Assembly (NCBI GenBank): GCA_002381155.1
Contig: DFQX01000076.1
Location: forward strand, 6,440-26,347
From: Flavobacteriaceae bacterium UBA3478
GTDB lineage: Bacteria; Bacteroidota; Bacteroidia; Flavobacteriales; Flavobacteriaceae
DNA: 19,908 nt
Direction of reading: 5' to 3'
The notes under the pieces are model-generated. The model searched no databases, was not told the DNA's origin, and worked only from the letters and a program-made list of their open reading frames with translations. Each line of letters starts with the position of its first letter. Positions within the stretch are counted from its first letter, which is position 1. A program made the position numbers and the translations under genes. Below are positions 1 through 7,387 of the stretch, in pieces.

Positions 1-449
1 GGACGACCTACAAAGAGCTGTCGAACTAGTGGTTCAGACTGTTTAGCAATCTCACCTAGCACTGAAGTGTCAACTGGGGTGGTTCTCCATCCCAATACCT
101 GAAGTCCTTGAGTTTCTAATTCTGAAACTAAAGTCTTTTCACAGAATTCTCGTTGATTTTCTTTCTGAGGTAGAAACACATTTGCCATTGCATATTCTCC
201 TCGTTCAGGTAATTCAAAAGAAACCTTCGATTTGTAGAAACTATGCGGAATGTCAATAAGGATTCCTGCACCGTCACCTGTCTTACCATCTGCATTAACA
301 GCTCCACGGTGTTTCAGTCGGACTAGAATTTCTAACGCCTTATGAATAATGTCATTACTGCGTTCACCTTTTAAACTACAAATGAATCCTGCTCCACAAT
401 TGTCATGCTCAAATTCGGGTAAATAGAGCCCTTGTGCTTCTAGTGCCAT
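1..449 (-). CDS. gltB: Glutamate synthase large subunit, N-terminal part (truncated by window edge)
   Basis: Reading the minus strand from the ATG at 447-449 gives an uninterrupted 149-codon frame that runs off the left edge. After a 17-residue leader comes Cys18 in the context DNCGAGF. In the GltB family the propeptide is removed to expose this cysteine as the N-terminal nucleophile of the class II glutamine amidotransferase domain. Further on, RLKHRGAVNADGKTGDGAG matches the family's conserved glutaminase region. The enzyme makes glutamate from glutamine and 2-oxoglutarate in ammonia assimilation, in the cytoplasm with GltD. Only about one tenth of the expected ~1500 residues is visible, so synthase-domain integrity and cofactor type cannot be judged. 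It is divergent from nhaD, with 240 bases between the starts. Confidence 0.93.
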   Translation of the reverse strand, partial: MALEAQGLYLPEFEHDNCGAGFICSLKGERSNDIIHKALEILVRLKHRGAVNADGKTGDGAGILIDIPHSFYKSKVSFELPERGEYAMANVFLPQKENQREFCEKTLVSELETQGLQVLGWRTTPVDTSVLGEIAKQSEPLVRQLFVGR

Positions 450-689
450 ACTATTGAAATTATTTACGAAAACTTCGAAATCTATAAATTATTTGCGGCT
501 TAACCTTAAATTATCAACATATTTCACAATGAATCATAAAAATGTCTAGAAATTTGATAGTGTCATAAATTCAAAGAGGTCATTTTGATATATTCATATC
601 GGTGATTGAAGTGTTAAACCTTTCAGGGCCGCTTCAATTTTTTCTATATTAGGGCCGCAACAATAACTAAGCAATTCACTTCTACAATT
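450..689. promoter_or_regulatory. Divergent intergenic region gltB / nhaD with a short direct repeat
   Basis: This 240-base AT-rich gap separates two divergent genes and must hold both promoters. I found no exact TAnnTTTG box on either strand. The nearest on the minus strand is TAGATTTC at about 477-484. An 8-base direct repeat AGGGCCGC occurs at 625-632 and 651-658, 26 bases apart (start to start), and stands out as GC-rich in AT-rich DNA. It could be a regulator site for nhaD, but two short copies are weak evidence. Confidence 0.3.
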
Positions 690-2003
690 ATGGAAACAGC
701 TACAATAGCACTTTTTTTCCTAGGGTATCTCTTCATCACTCTGGAGCACAATGTTAAGGTAGATAAACTCATTCCCGCTTTGGCGATGATGGCTCTTTTA
801 TGGGCTATTGTAGCACTTGGTCACTTACCCATGTTTGAAGTGAATGCAGAACTACGAGAACTTGAACCCACTCATCTTGATGAGATCTTGTTACATCATT
901 TGGGTAAAACCGCTGAGATTCTGGTCTTTTTATTAGGGGCAATGACTATCGTTGAGATCGTCGATTACTTTGATGGTTTCTCTACCATTAAAGGCTTCAT
1001 AAGAACTCGATCTAAAGTTGCACTGTTATGGATATTTTCCATACTTGCCTTCATACTATCTGCAATCATTGATAACCTAACGGCAACGATTGTTTTAATT
1101 ACAATCCTTCAAAAGGTAATCAAAGACAAACAACTCAGACTGTTCTTTGCAGGTTTAATCATTATTAATGCTAATGCTGGTGGGGCATGGTCTCCTATCG
1201 GTGATGTTACCACTACTATGCTATGGATCGCTGGTAAAGTAGAGGCTGGTTCGCTTGTAACCCGCGTTCTTCTACCATCAACTATCTGTATGCTAATACC
1301 TACCCTTATTGCCTCAAGGTTTTCTATTTTTCAAGGGGAGATTGAAATGGGTGAATTAGAACCAGAGAAGTCTAAATACAGCGGAACGATGCTTTATTTA
1401 GGATTAGGTTCGATCGTATTCGTACCATTCTTCAAAACAGTAACACACTTGCCACCTTATGTGGGTATGATGCTTTCTTTAGCATTTGTTGCTTTATTCG
1501 CTGAAATCTTCTCAAACCGTCAATTTAAAATGGCTGATGCGACTACTGATGGTGGACATCACAGCCCTGTGCACAAGGCGCTTACCAAAATTGAGTTGCC
1601 ATCAATCCTGTTCTTTTTAGGAATTTTAATGGCCGTTGCTTGTTTAGAATCTTTAGGTATTTTATTCAACGCCGCTGAAGGATTGAATCATGCCATTCCA
1701 AATACTGACATCGTTGTCCTTCTTTTAGGTATCGGTTCTGCGGTAATTGACAACGTACCGCTTGTGGCTGCCTCAATGGGGATGTTCTCAGAAGGGCCTG
1801 ATGCTCCATTATGGCATTTCATCGCTTATTCTGCAGGAACAGGCGGTAGTATGTTAATTATCGGATCTGCTGCTGGAGTCGTTGCCATGGGAATGGAAAA
1901 GATTGATTTCTTCTGGTACTTAAAAAAGATTGCATGGTTAGCACTAATCGGATTTATTTCTGGAGGCTTAGTACTAATCGCGATGAGAGATTTTCTTTTC
2001 TAG
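690..2003 (+). CDS. nhaD: NhaD-type Na+/H+ antiporter
   Basis: A 437-residue, very hydrophobic inner-membrane protein with roughly 11-12 membrane segments. Hallmarks of the NhaD/ion transporter superfamily are visible: SAIIDNLTATIV around Asp128, NANAGGAWSPIGDVTTTMLW around residues 153-172, a second DN motif (AVIDNVPLVAA, Asp354), and GTGGSMLIIGSAAGV near the C-terminus. The two DN motifs sit in the two inverted halves and are expected to carry the ion-binding aspartates. It probably exports Na+ in exchange for H+. It is followed after 12 bases by exbB and exbD, so Na+ handling appears to be co-transcribed with a proton-channel pair. Length is normal for the family. Confidence 0.95.
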   Translation: METATIALFFLGYLFITLEHNVKVDKLIPALAMMALLWAIVALGHLPMFEVNAELRELEPTHLDEILLHHLGKTAEILVFLLGAMTIVEIVDYFDGFSTIKGFIRTRSKVALLWIFSILAFILSAIIDNLTATIVLITILQKVIKDKQLRLFFAGLIIINANAGGAWSPIGDVTTTMLWIAGKVEAGSLVTRVLLPSTICMLIPTLIASRFSIFQGEIEMGELEPEKSKYSGTMLYLGLGSIVFVPFFKTVTHLPPYVGMMLSLAFVALFAEIFSNRQFKMADATTDGGHHSPVHKALTKIELPSILFFLGILMAVACLESLGILFNAAEGLNHAIPNTDIVVLLLGIGSAVIDNVPLVAASMGMFSEGPDAPLWHFIAYSAGTGGSMLIIGSAAGVVAMGMEKIDFFWYLKKIAWLALIGFISGGLVLIAMRDFLF

Positions 2004-2015
2004 GATTATCATTTT

Positions 2016-2600
2016 ATGAGCCAAACTACAGAAGCATCAGAGTCGTTAATTTCCCTGATTTTGTCGGGTGGTGTAGCTAGCACTATCATAATGTTACTAC
2101 TCTTACTCTTTCTGATTATTACCTTTTACGTAGGAATTGAACGCTTTTTGACCTATCGGTCGGTTTTGAAAGAATTGTCTGGAGCAGAGAGCACCATGAT
2201 TAATGAACTTTCACAACGGGCTAAGTTGGTTTACAACAAAACGAACTCACCGGAGAAAACCGAAAAGGCATTAGAGCAAATGGCAGGAGGTTACGTTTTT
2301 GAACTAGAACGCAATACCTCAATTCTTGCTACTTTTTCCGGAGCTGCCCCTATGTTAGGTTTTTTAGGTACCGTAATCGGAATGATTTTGGCATTTAGAG
2401 AAATGGCAGTGAGTTCAGGGCAAGCTGAGATTGCTTCATTGGCAGGTGGAATTTATACGGCCATGATCACAACAGTAGGGGGTCTTATTGTTGGAATATT
2501 GAGCTACATTGCGTATAATCAATTGGCTGTTGTACTTGCACGTATTACGAAGAGATTAGAGGACTTGAGTAACGAGATATTAGACTCGTTGGAACGCTAA
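2016..2600 (+). CDS. exbB: ExbB/TolQ/MotA-family proton channel protein
   Basis: A 194-residue protein with an N-terminal membrane helix (residues ~18-40), a cytoplasmic loop of about 65 residues, and two later helices. The segment LATFSGAAPMLGFLGTVIGMILAF followed by GGIYTAMITTVGGLIVGI is the MotA/TolQ/ExbB proton-channel signature. ExbB forms the pentameric inner-membrane channel that, with ExbD, couples the proton motive force to TonB or a similar transducer. The exbD start lies 11 bases downstream. No TonB gene is seen in the window. TolQ is an alternative name, but the short ExbB-like form and neighbouring ExbD favour ExbB. Confidence 0.92.
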   Translation: MSQTTEASESLISLILSGGVASTIIMLLLLLFLIITFYVGIERFLTYRSVLKELSGAESTMINELSQRAKLVYNKTNSPEKTEKALEQMAGGYVFELERNTSILATFSGAAPMLGFLGTVIGMILAFREMAVSSGQAEIASLAGGIYTAMITTVGGLIVGILSYIAYNQLAVVLARITKRLEDLSNEILDSLER

Positions 2601-2611
2601 AAGAATTTGCC

Positions 2612-3001
2612 TTGAAAATTAAGTCTAGTATAAAGCCTAGTACCCAGTTTAGCTTGTCTTCGATGACTGATGTGGTTTTTTTATTGCTGATTTTCTTTTT
2701 GCTCACATCTAATGTTACCTCAACGATTGATATTACTTTGCCGGGCGCTAAAGGAACTGCTAGTACTCAATCTAATACTATAGCCGTATCCATTGATGCT
2801 CGAGGTCGACATTTTATTGGCACGACTCAAATTAATCCTGAATACTTGGCACTTGAGTTAAAGAGATCTTTTGAACAAACACCCAATGCCACAATCATAC
2901 TAAGAGCTGAGGAAGATGTTGCTTTAAAAAAAGCCGTAAATGTTTTAGATGTCGCTAATAAGGAGGGTTATCCAATTGTCCTAGCAGTAGCTCCCAAGTA
3001 A
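2612..3001 (+). CDS. exbD: ExbD/TolR-family biopolymer transport protein (TTG start)
   Basis: A 129-residue ExbD/TolR protein: a short basic cytoplasmic N-terminus, one membrane helix (~21-37) and a periplasmic domain. The helix is introduced by SSMTDVVFLLLIFF; Asp20 corresponds to the conserved proton-path aspartate (Asp25 of E. coli ExbD). The start is TTG at 2612. The first in-frame ATG encodes Met18, which would leave almost no N-terminus before the helix, and residues 1-17 (KIKSSIKPSTQFSLSS) look like the usual ExbD N-terminal extension, so TTG is preferred. It lies between exbB (11 bases) and folC (4 bases) in one run. Confidence 0.92.
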   Translation: MKIKSSIKPSTQFSLSSMTDVVFLLLIFFLLTSNVTSTIDITLPGAKGTASTQSNTIAVSIDARGRHFIGTTQINPEYLALELKRSFEQTPNATIILRAEEDVALKKAVNVLDVANKEGYPIVLAVAPK

Positions 3002-3005
3002 TTGC

Positions 3006-4232
3006 ATGAATTATCAACAGACTTTAGATTTTCTATATAGTCAACTTCCGGTTTTTCAGCGTGATGGTGCTAAGGCATTAGAGTTGAAGCTGGATCGGAC
3101 ACTTCAATTCATGCATTATTTAGGTGAGCCTCACAAGGCCTTCAAAAGCGTGCATGTGGCTGGAACCAATGGTAAGGGTTCGGTATCGCATATGACAGCA
3201 TCGGTATTGCAACATGCCGGATACAAAGTAGGTCTATACACTTCACCTCACTTAAAAGATTTTAGAGAACGCATACGAATCGATGGCGATTGTATTACAG
3301 AGGATAAAGTAATTGGATTCGTAGAATCACATCGATTATTCATAGAAGAATTCAAACCCTCTTTCTTTGAATTAACCGTTGCGATGGCTTTTGATCACTT
3401 TGCCTCACAGGCCGTTGATATTGCTGTTATAGAAGTTGGTATGGGAGGAAGACTAGATTCTACCAATGTAATTACTCCTCTTCTATCGGTGATTACGAAT
3501 ATCTCCTATGATCATAAGGCGTTCTTAGGAGATACGCTACCAAAAATTGCCTTTGAAAAGGCGGGAATTATCAAGCCTAGAATACCCGTAGTCATCGGTG
3601 AATATCAGGAAGAAACATTCCCTGTTTTTCAGCATTTAGCAAATGCGATGCAAAGTGAACTTATTAAAGCCTATGAACGAAATCAACCTCAATGGTTTTT
3701 AAAGAATACAGAATTTGATCTTCAAGGACCTTACCAGCAAAAAAACCGATTAACCGTAATTACCCTGATTCAAGGACTGATCGCTCAAGGATGGGAGATT
3801 AATGAACAGGCTATCGAAATTGGAATGAAGAACGCTGCCCAATCGACCGGTTTAATGGGTCGTTGGCAGTGGATTGAGTCCAGAGTATTATGCGATACTG
3901 CCCACAATGCAGCGGGATTAGCCTTTGTATTAAAGCGCTTAGGTGAATTAAAATATCGTCAATTGCATATTGTTCTAGGGGTGGTGTCTGATAAGGATTT
4001 AGATGAAATACTTCCTTTATTTCCTAAAAGTGCTAGATACTATTTCGTGGCTCCCAATATTAACAGGGCTTTACCCGCTGAGGTTCTTAAAAATCAAGCA
4101 CAGACTTTAGGACTTATAGGAGATACATTTACCAGTGTTTCATCTGGTTTGGCTGCTGCTAAGGAGGTAGCGTCGCCCGATGAACTGGTCTTTGTGGGTG
4201 GAAGTACCTTTACGGTTGCAGAAATCGTATAA
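3006..4232 (+). CDS. folC: Bifunctional folylpolyglutamate synthase / dihydrofolate synthase
   Basis: A 408-residue Mur-ligase-family enzyme that joins L-glutamate to dihydropteroate or to folates using ATP. The P-loop GTNGKGS occupies residues 53-59 (Lys57). Downstream are YTSPHLKDFRERIRI, the EVGMGGRLDSTNV ATPase motif, and the C-terminal glutamate-ligase domain with DTAHNAAG and a GGSTFTVAEI ending, all typical of FolC. Length is near the usual 410-430. It starts 4 bases after exbD, suggesting translational coupling. No terminator is obvious after it; instead a tRNA promoter begins within 20 bases of the stop codon. Confidence 0.95.
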   Translation: MNYQQTLDFLYSQLPVFQRDGAKALELKLDRTLQFMHYLGEPHKAFKSVHVAGTNGKGSVSHMTASVLQHAGYKVGLYTSPHLKDFRERIRIDGDCITEDKVIGFVESHRLFIEEFKPSFFELTVAMAFDHFASQAVDIAVIEVGMGGRLDSTNVITPLLSVITNISYDHKAFLGDTLPKIAFEKAGIIKPRIPVVIGEYQEETFPVFQHLANAMQSELIKAYERNQPQWFLKNTEFDLQGPYQQKNRLTVITLIQGLIAQGWEINEQAIEIGMKNAAQSTGLMGRWQWIESRVLCDTAHNAAGLAFVLKRLGELKYRQLHIVLGVVSDKDLDEILPLFPKSARYYFVAPNINRALPAEVLKNQAQTLGLIGDTFTSVSSGLAAAKEVASPDELVFVGGSTFTVAEIV

Positions 4233-4248
4233 TTTTTCGATTTTTCTT

Positions 4249-4277
4249 TTGGCAAGATTAAAAACATTCTATATTTG
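4249..4277 (+). promoter_or_regulatory. Bacteroidota-type promoter of tRNA-Val
   Basis: A perfect TAnnTTTG -7 box (TATATTTG, 4270-4277) is preceded by a -33 TTG at 4249-4251 with 18 bases between. Transcription would start around 4282-4284, about ten bases before the mature tRNA 5' end at 4293. This is the clearest promoter in the window and supports the phylum assignment. Confidence 0.75.
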
Positions 4278-4292
4278 CAGACCTAAATGTGA

Positions 4293-4367
4293 GGGCTCTT
4301 AGCTCAGTTGGTTCAGAGCACCTGCCTTACAAGCAGGGGGTCACTGGTTCGAATCCAGTAGGGCCCA
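4293..4367 (+). tRNA. tRNA-Val (anticodon UAC)
   Basis: A full cloverleaf can be drawn. The acceptor stem GGGCTCT (4293-4299) pairs with AGGGCCC (4360-4366) with one G-U pair, and the discriminator is A4367. The anticodon stem CCTGC (4321-4325)/GCAGG (4333-4337) encloses the 7-base loop CTTACAA, giving anticodon TAC at 4328-4330, which reads GUA (and other GUN) valine codons. The T arm carries GGTTCGAATCC. The 3' CCA is not encoded (the sequence continues CATC). It is a single tRNA with its own promoter and terminator; no integrated element is visible next to it. Confidence 0.96.
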
Positions 4368-4377
4368 CATCAAGCAG

Positions 4378-4408
4378 AAAATCCATGTCCTGAGGCATGG
4401 ATTTTTTT
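4378..4408 (+). terminator. Rho-independent terminator after tRNA-Val
   Basis: The inverted repeat AAATCCATG (4379-4387) / CATGGATTT (4396-4404) has an 8-base loop and its 3' arm runs into a T tract (4402-4408). It ends the tRNA transcript 11 bases past the mature 3' end, so the downstream DUF2834 gene probably needs its own promoter. Confidence 0.85.
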
Positions 4409-4443
4409 ATTTCGTAAATTTCCATTCCTTCAAAGATTTACAA

Positions 4444-4764
4444 ATGAAAAGACTGCTTTTATTATTCTGTTTGCTAGGTATAGCCTGGCCTTATTATCAA
4501 ATCGTCCTGTTTATGGAAGCTAACGACTGGAGTTGGTCGACTGCTTTATTTTTTGAACAGATCAACGCAAATGAAGGGATGAAAATTTTAAACGCAGATC
4601 TCACTGTTGCAGCAACTACCTTTTTAGCCTTTCTTATTTATTTACTCATTAAAAAGAGTATAACGAGTATTCAATTCTTTAAATATCTGGGAGCACTATT
4701 TCTTGTGGGATTTTCGCTTGCCCTTCCTCTTTATTTCTATGAGCATTATGAACGTTTTAAGTAA
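4444..4764 (+). CDS. DUF2834-family small membrane protein
   Basis: A 106-residue protein with three predicted membrane helices: residues ~3-23, ~52-70 and ~78-98. The pattern of an N-terminal KRLLLLFCLLGIAWPYY, a central LNADLTVAATTFLAFLIY and a C-terminal FLVGFSLALPLYFYEH fits DUF2834, a family of inner-membrane proteins without known function. The length is normal for that family. It begins a run of six closely packed envelope genes. Its last 17 bases overlap the next gene in another frame, which suggests translational coupling. Confidence 0.75.
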   Translation: MKRLLLLFCLLGIAWPYYQIVLFMEANDWSWSTALFFEQINANEGMKILNADLTVAATTFLAFLIYLLIKKSITSIQFFKYLGALFLVGFSLALPLYFYEHYERFK

Positions 4765-5332
4765 GCTATTCAAAGGGGTAGTAATACTCGTATTTACGAC
4801 AAGTTTATTCTCCTGTTTAAAAGAAAATGATTTATCCAACTCTCAAATAAATGAATTAGAGGGTCGTTGGCAATTACAACAGGTTTCTTGTTTTTGCTAT
4901 TTCGAAGATTATGATTTCACGGTAAATGAACTCTGGATATCGGCTAAAAGTAGCGTGATACTTTCTAGAAATCAGAATGGACAACCACTAGGTATCACTG
5001 ATAATGAAATAGTAACTCCGATTCGTGTTCGAAATAATGAATTTACCGATCTGATATCAAATAGAAGTTACACTTTTGATCTAGATGCGGATTTTCTAAA
5101 TATTCATTACATCGATAACCCTCAGATTGCCGATGATGAAATCAGCTATTCCTTTCGACGTATTAATGAGGATTGTGTCGTTTGGGATGAATTTAATTTA
5201 GAGCTCGCTTGTCCTGAAATATATCAACCCGTTTGTGGCTGCGATGGATTCTCTTACTCTAATGCTTGTGAAGCTTCGCGTTTTGGAGTGAGTGTAGATT
5301 ACGAAGGAACGTGCTCGGGTTCAATTTTTTAA
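4748..5332 (+). CDS. Lipoprotein with Kazal-like C-terminal domain
   Basis: From the ATG at 4748 this is 194 residues. Residues 1-23 are a lipoprotein signal: basic start, hydrophobic core and lipobox LFSC with Cys23 as lipid anchor. An ATG at 4739 would add only three residues; an upstream in-frame ATG at 4703 would put an extra 15 residues before the signal and is less likely. Residues ~32-138 begin LEGRWQLQQV and are beta-rich, resembling lipocalin-like lipoproteins. Residues 155-189 match the Kazal inhibitor pattern (C-x7-C-x10-C-x14-C, with YQPVCGCDG and YSNAC), plus extra cysteines at 143 and 165. Proteins with this module are exported and may inhibit proteases, but inhibition is not shown for these atypical forms. 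The lipocalin assignment is weak. Confidence 0.7.
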   Translation: MNVLSKLFKGVVILVFTTSLFSCLKENDLSNSQINELEGRWQLQQVSCFCYFEDYDFTVNELWISAKSSVILSRNQNGQPLGITDNEIVTPIRVRNNEFTDLISNRSYTFDLDADFLNIHYIDNPQIADDEISYSFRRINEDCVVWDEFNLELACPEIYQPVCGCDGFSYSNACEASRFGVSVDYEGTCSGSIF

Positions 5333-5340
5333 TCGTAACT

Positions 5341-5541
5341 ATGAAAAAATCGTTTATATATTCTGTGGTTAGCCTTTTAGTAATTGGTTTAGGACTTTCT
5401 TTACTAGGTGAAGCCATTATTAGCAAATGGAATAACTCTTCGAATTGGGTTTGGCTAGGGACCTTAGCTCTTGTGGTTTGTAATACTGGTTTTTCTTTAC
5501 TCGGACGTGCAGTCATCGAGAAAATTAAAGACCATGAATAG
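5341..5541 (+). CDS. Small two-helix membrane protein with internal duplication
   Basis: A 66-residue protein if started at ATG 5341 (MKKSF...); an in-frame ATG at 5311 lies inside the preceding gene and is less likely. Two hydrophobic segments (~5-27 and ~37-58) end in matching motifs: GLSLLGEAIISK at 18-29 and GFSLLGRAVIEK at 50-61. The two halves look like copies of one unit, about 32 residues apart. I do not recognise a named family. It sits 8 bases after the lipoprotein stop and 6 bases before the transporter-acyltransferase gene, so it is probably co-translated with them. Function unknown; it could be a small subunit of the next protein. Confidence 0.65.
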   Translation: MKKSFIYSVVSLLVIGLGLSLLGEAIISKWNNSSNWVWLGTLALVVCNTGFSLLGRAVIEKIKDHE

Positions 5542-5547
5542 CCCGGT

Positions 5548-7371
5548 ATGATCGATCAGATACCAATCAACTTTGATAGTGATTCATTATGGACTTTGAA
5601 TTTAGCCTTAGCCCTAGTAATGTATGGTATAGCCTTAGATATCGAGGTGAAACAATTTAAGGAGCTGTTTAGAACTCCAAAATTGGTTTTGGCCGGTCTG
5701 TTGAGTCAGTTTGTCTTACTACCCGTTCTTACTTACCTTTTTGTTTTATGGATAAAGCCTCCCCCAAGTATTGCGCTAGGATTGTTCCTAGTAGCAGCCT
5801 GTCCTGGAGGTAATGTTTCCAATTTCATGAGTCATTTGGCTAAGGCAAATACAGCCTTATCCATAACACTTACGGCTTTTGCTACCTTATTATCAGTGAT
5901 TATGACTCCGCTGAACTTTCATTGGTATGCTTCGCTTTATGAACCATCAGCCTCGCTTTTAAGAACGATTTCTGTGGATCCAGCCGACCTTTTCAAAGTA
6001 GTTGGTCTATTACTTGCTCTTCCTTTGACTTTAGGACTTTACACCAAATACCGATTCGAGGCGATAGCCATACGCTTCGAAAAGATTCTCAAGCCTTTGT
6101 CATTACTTCTATTCATCGTTCTGGTAGCGATAGCCTTAGCCACGAATTGGGATGTCTTTCGAAAATATGCCGCCCAGTTTGCTGATTTAGTGATTGCTCA
6201 CAATACGCTAGCGATCTTGTTAGGGTTTACGACAGCGGTTGTCTTAAGACTAGACCGATATTCACGTCGAAGTATTGCTATAGAAACGGGTATTCAGAAT
6301 TCGGGTCTTGGATTACTTCTCATTTTTACCTTTTTCGATGGCCTTGGTGGCATGGCAGTTATAGCAGCCTTGTGGGGTGTTTGGCATCTTATTTCTGGTC
6401 TTTTTCTTGGCTTGTTTTGGGGGGTGTTACAGGACCGCATACGTCCTCTTGTTCGTTCACTGGTAGTAGCTGTCGTTCGAGCCTTGTTGTACCTGAATTT
6501 TAAAAGTATTGAAATACATGGGCTTGAGAATATCCCTAGAGGCAGAGTGATTTTCGTGGGTAATCATCAAAATGGCCTTATAGATCCGCTTTTGATTGCG
6601 GCTTTTAACAAACGATCAACTACCTTTTATACAAGGGCTAGTGTTTTCAAAAATCCGACAGTTTCAAAAATTCTTCATTATCTGGGGTTACTTCCAATTT
6701 TTCGTTTCAGAGACGGAGGTCGAAATCTTCGAAATAATATTGAATTATTTGAAAAAGGTGCTGATACCCTAATAGGAGGAGAGGCCATTGCGCTTTTTCC
6801 TGAAGGTAATCACGGTGCTGAACGCCGTATTCGACCGCTTAAAAAAGGAGTGATTCGCCTTCTTGAAACGATCTATCAAAAAGATTCGAGTGAAGAAGTG
6901 TTTTTAGTGCCCGTAGGTTTTAATTATGAACGCCTAGAGCAATTTAAGGATAAGGTTTCTGTTAGATTCGGACCGCCAATTGGATCGCTTGATTTGTTGA
7001 ATAAAGACGGACTTATAGACCTATGTTTACTCGATTCAATTCACCAAAGTCTTCAAACCTTAACGACCCATATTGAAGATGGGTATGAATCGAAAATCGA
7101 GTACCTTGAAAAATCAGGGGTGAACTGGTTAGATCCTAATGAGGTGTATAAGGTTCTCGAAAATTATCCGAAATTCAATTCTAAAAGCATTTCACCCATA
7201 CCTTCGACCTCATACTTTTTCTCTTGGCCAGTTGTCTTTTTCTGGCGTAAATATCTGTTGCCAAAAATCGATGAAGTTGAATTCGTAACCACCCTTCGAT
7301 ACGCTTACATCGGTGTGCTTGCTTTTATCTGTATTTTTCTATGTATTTTGGGAATGATATTTATTTTTTAG
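5548..7371 (+). CDS. Fusion of BASS-family transporter and PlsC-like acyltransferase
   Basis: An uninterrupted 607-residue frame. Residues ~1-310 form a multi-helix transporter of the bile acid:sodium symporter (BASS/SBF) superfamily: LALALVMYGIALDIEVKQF, then AACPGGNVSNFMSHLAKAN and, in the second half, IAIETGIQNSGLGL, the usual crossover-helix motifs. Residues ~320-530 are a lysophospholipid acyltransferase: NHQNGLID with His340 and Asp346, FPEG at 417-420, and a C-terminal part with two hydrophobic stretches (~555-575 and 583-607). The catalytic spacing is H-x5-D, as in GPAT-like proteins such as yeast Gat1, not the common H-x4-D. The fusion would place an acyl-CoA or acyl-ACP-dependent enzyme on the cytoplasmic face, tied to uptake or export of an organic anion. 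The substrate is unknown. It lies in the envelope gene run. Confidence 0.85.
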   Translation: MIDQIPINFDSDSLWTLNLALALVMYGIALDIEVKQFKELFRTPKLVLAGLLSQFVLLPVLTYLFVLWIKPPPSIALGLFLVAACPGGNVSNFMSHLAKANTALSITLTAFATLLSVIMTPLNFHWYASLYEPSASLLRTISVDPADLFKVVGLLLALPLTLGLYTKYRFEAIAIRFEKILKPLSLLLFIVLVAIALATNWDVFRKYAAQFADLVIAHNTLAILLGFTTAVVLRLDRYSRRSIAIETGIQNSGLGLLLIFTFFDGLGGMAVIAALWGVWHLISGLFLGLFWGVLQDRIRPLVRSLVVAVVRALLYLNFKSIEIHGLENIPRGRVIFVGNHQNGLIDPLLIAAFNKRSTTFYTRASVFKNPTVSKILHYLGLLPIFRFRDGGRNLRNNIELFEKGADTLIGGEAIALFPEGNHGAERRIRPLKKGVIRLLETIYQKDSSEEVFLVPVGFNYERLEQFKDKVSVRFGPPIGSLDLLNKDGLIDLCLLDSIHQSLQTLTTHIEDGYESKIEYLEKSGVNWLDPNEVYKVLENYPKFNSKSISPIPSTSYFFSWPVVFFWRKYLLPKIDEVEFVTTLRYAYIGVLAFICIFLCILGMIFIF

Positions 7372-7387
7372 CCTAAAAACCGATCCT

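Noticed and set aside
625..658. AGGGCCGC direct repeat as an operator
   Set aside because: Only two 8-base copies and no dyad symmetry; kept as a note in the intergenic entry but not as a finding.
4293..4408. tRNA-Val as an integration site for a mobile element
   Set aside because: No integrase, no repeated tRNA 3' end and no change in gene character downstream; the terminator directly follows the tRNA.
4703..4747. An earlier in-frame ATG for the lipoprotein
   Set aside because: It would place 15 residues before an intact lipoprotein signal and lengthen the overlap with DUF2834 from 17 to 62 bases; ATG 4748 gives a proper signal peptide.
6440..6520. Possibility that the transporter-acyltransferase fusion is an assembly or sequencing artefact
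   Set aside because: The frame is continuous, both halves have even codon use, and the linker between them is short and plausible. It cannot be excluded without reads, but nothing in the sequence points to it.
7365..7379. Palindrome TTTTTAGCCTAAAAA after the fusion gene as a terminator
   Set aside because: The arms are separated by one base, so no stable hairpin loop can form, and the next gene starts 16 bases after the stop, implying read-through.
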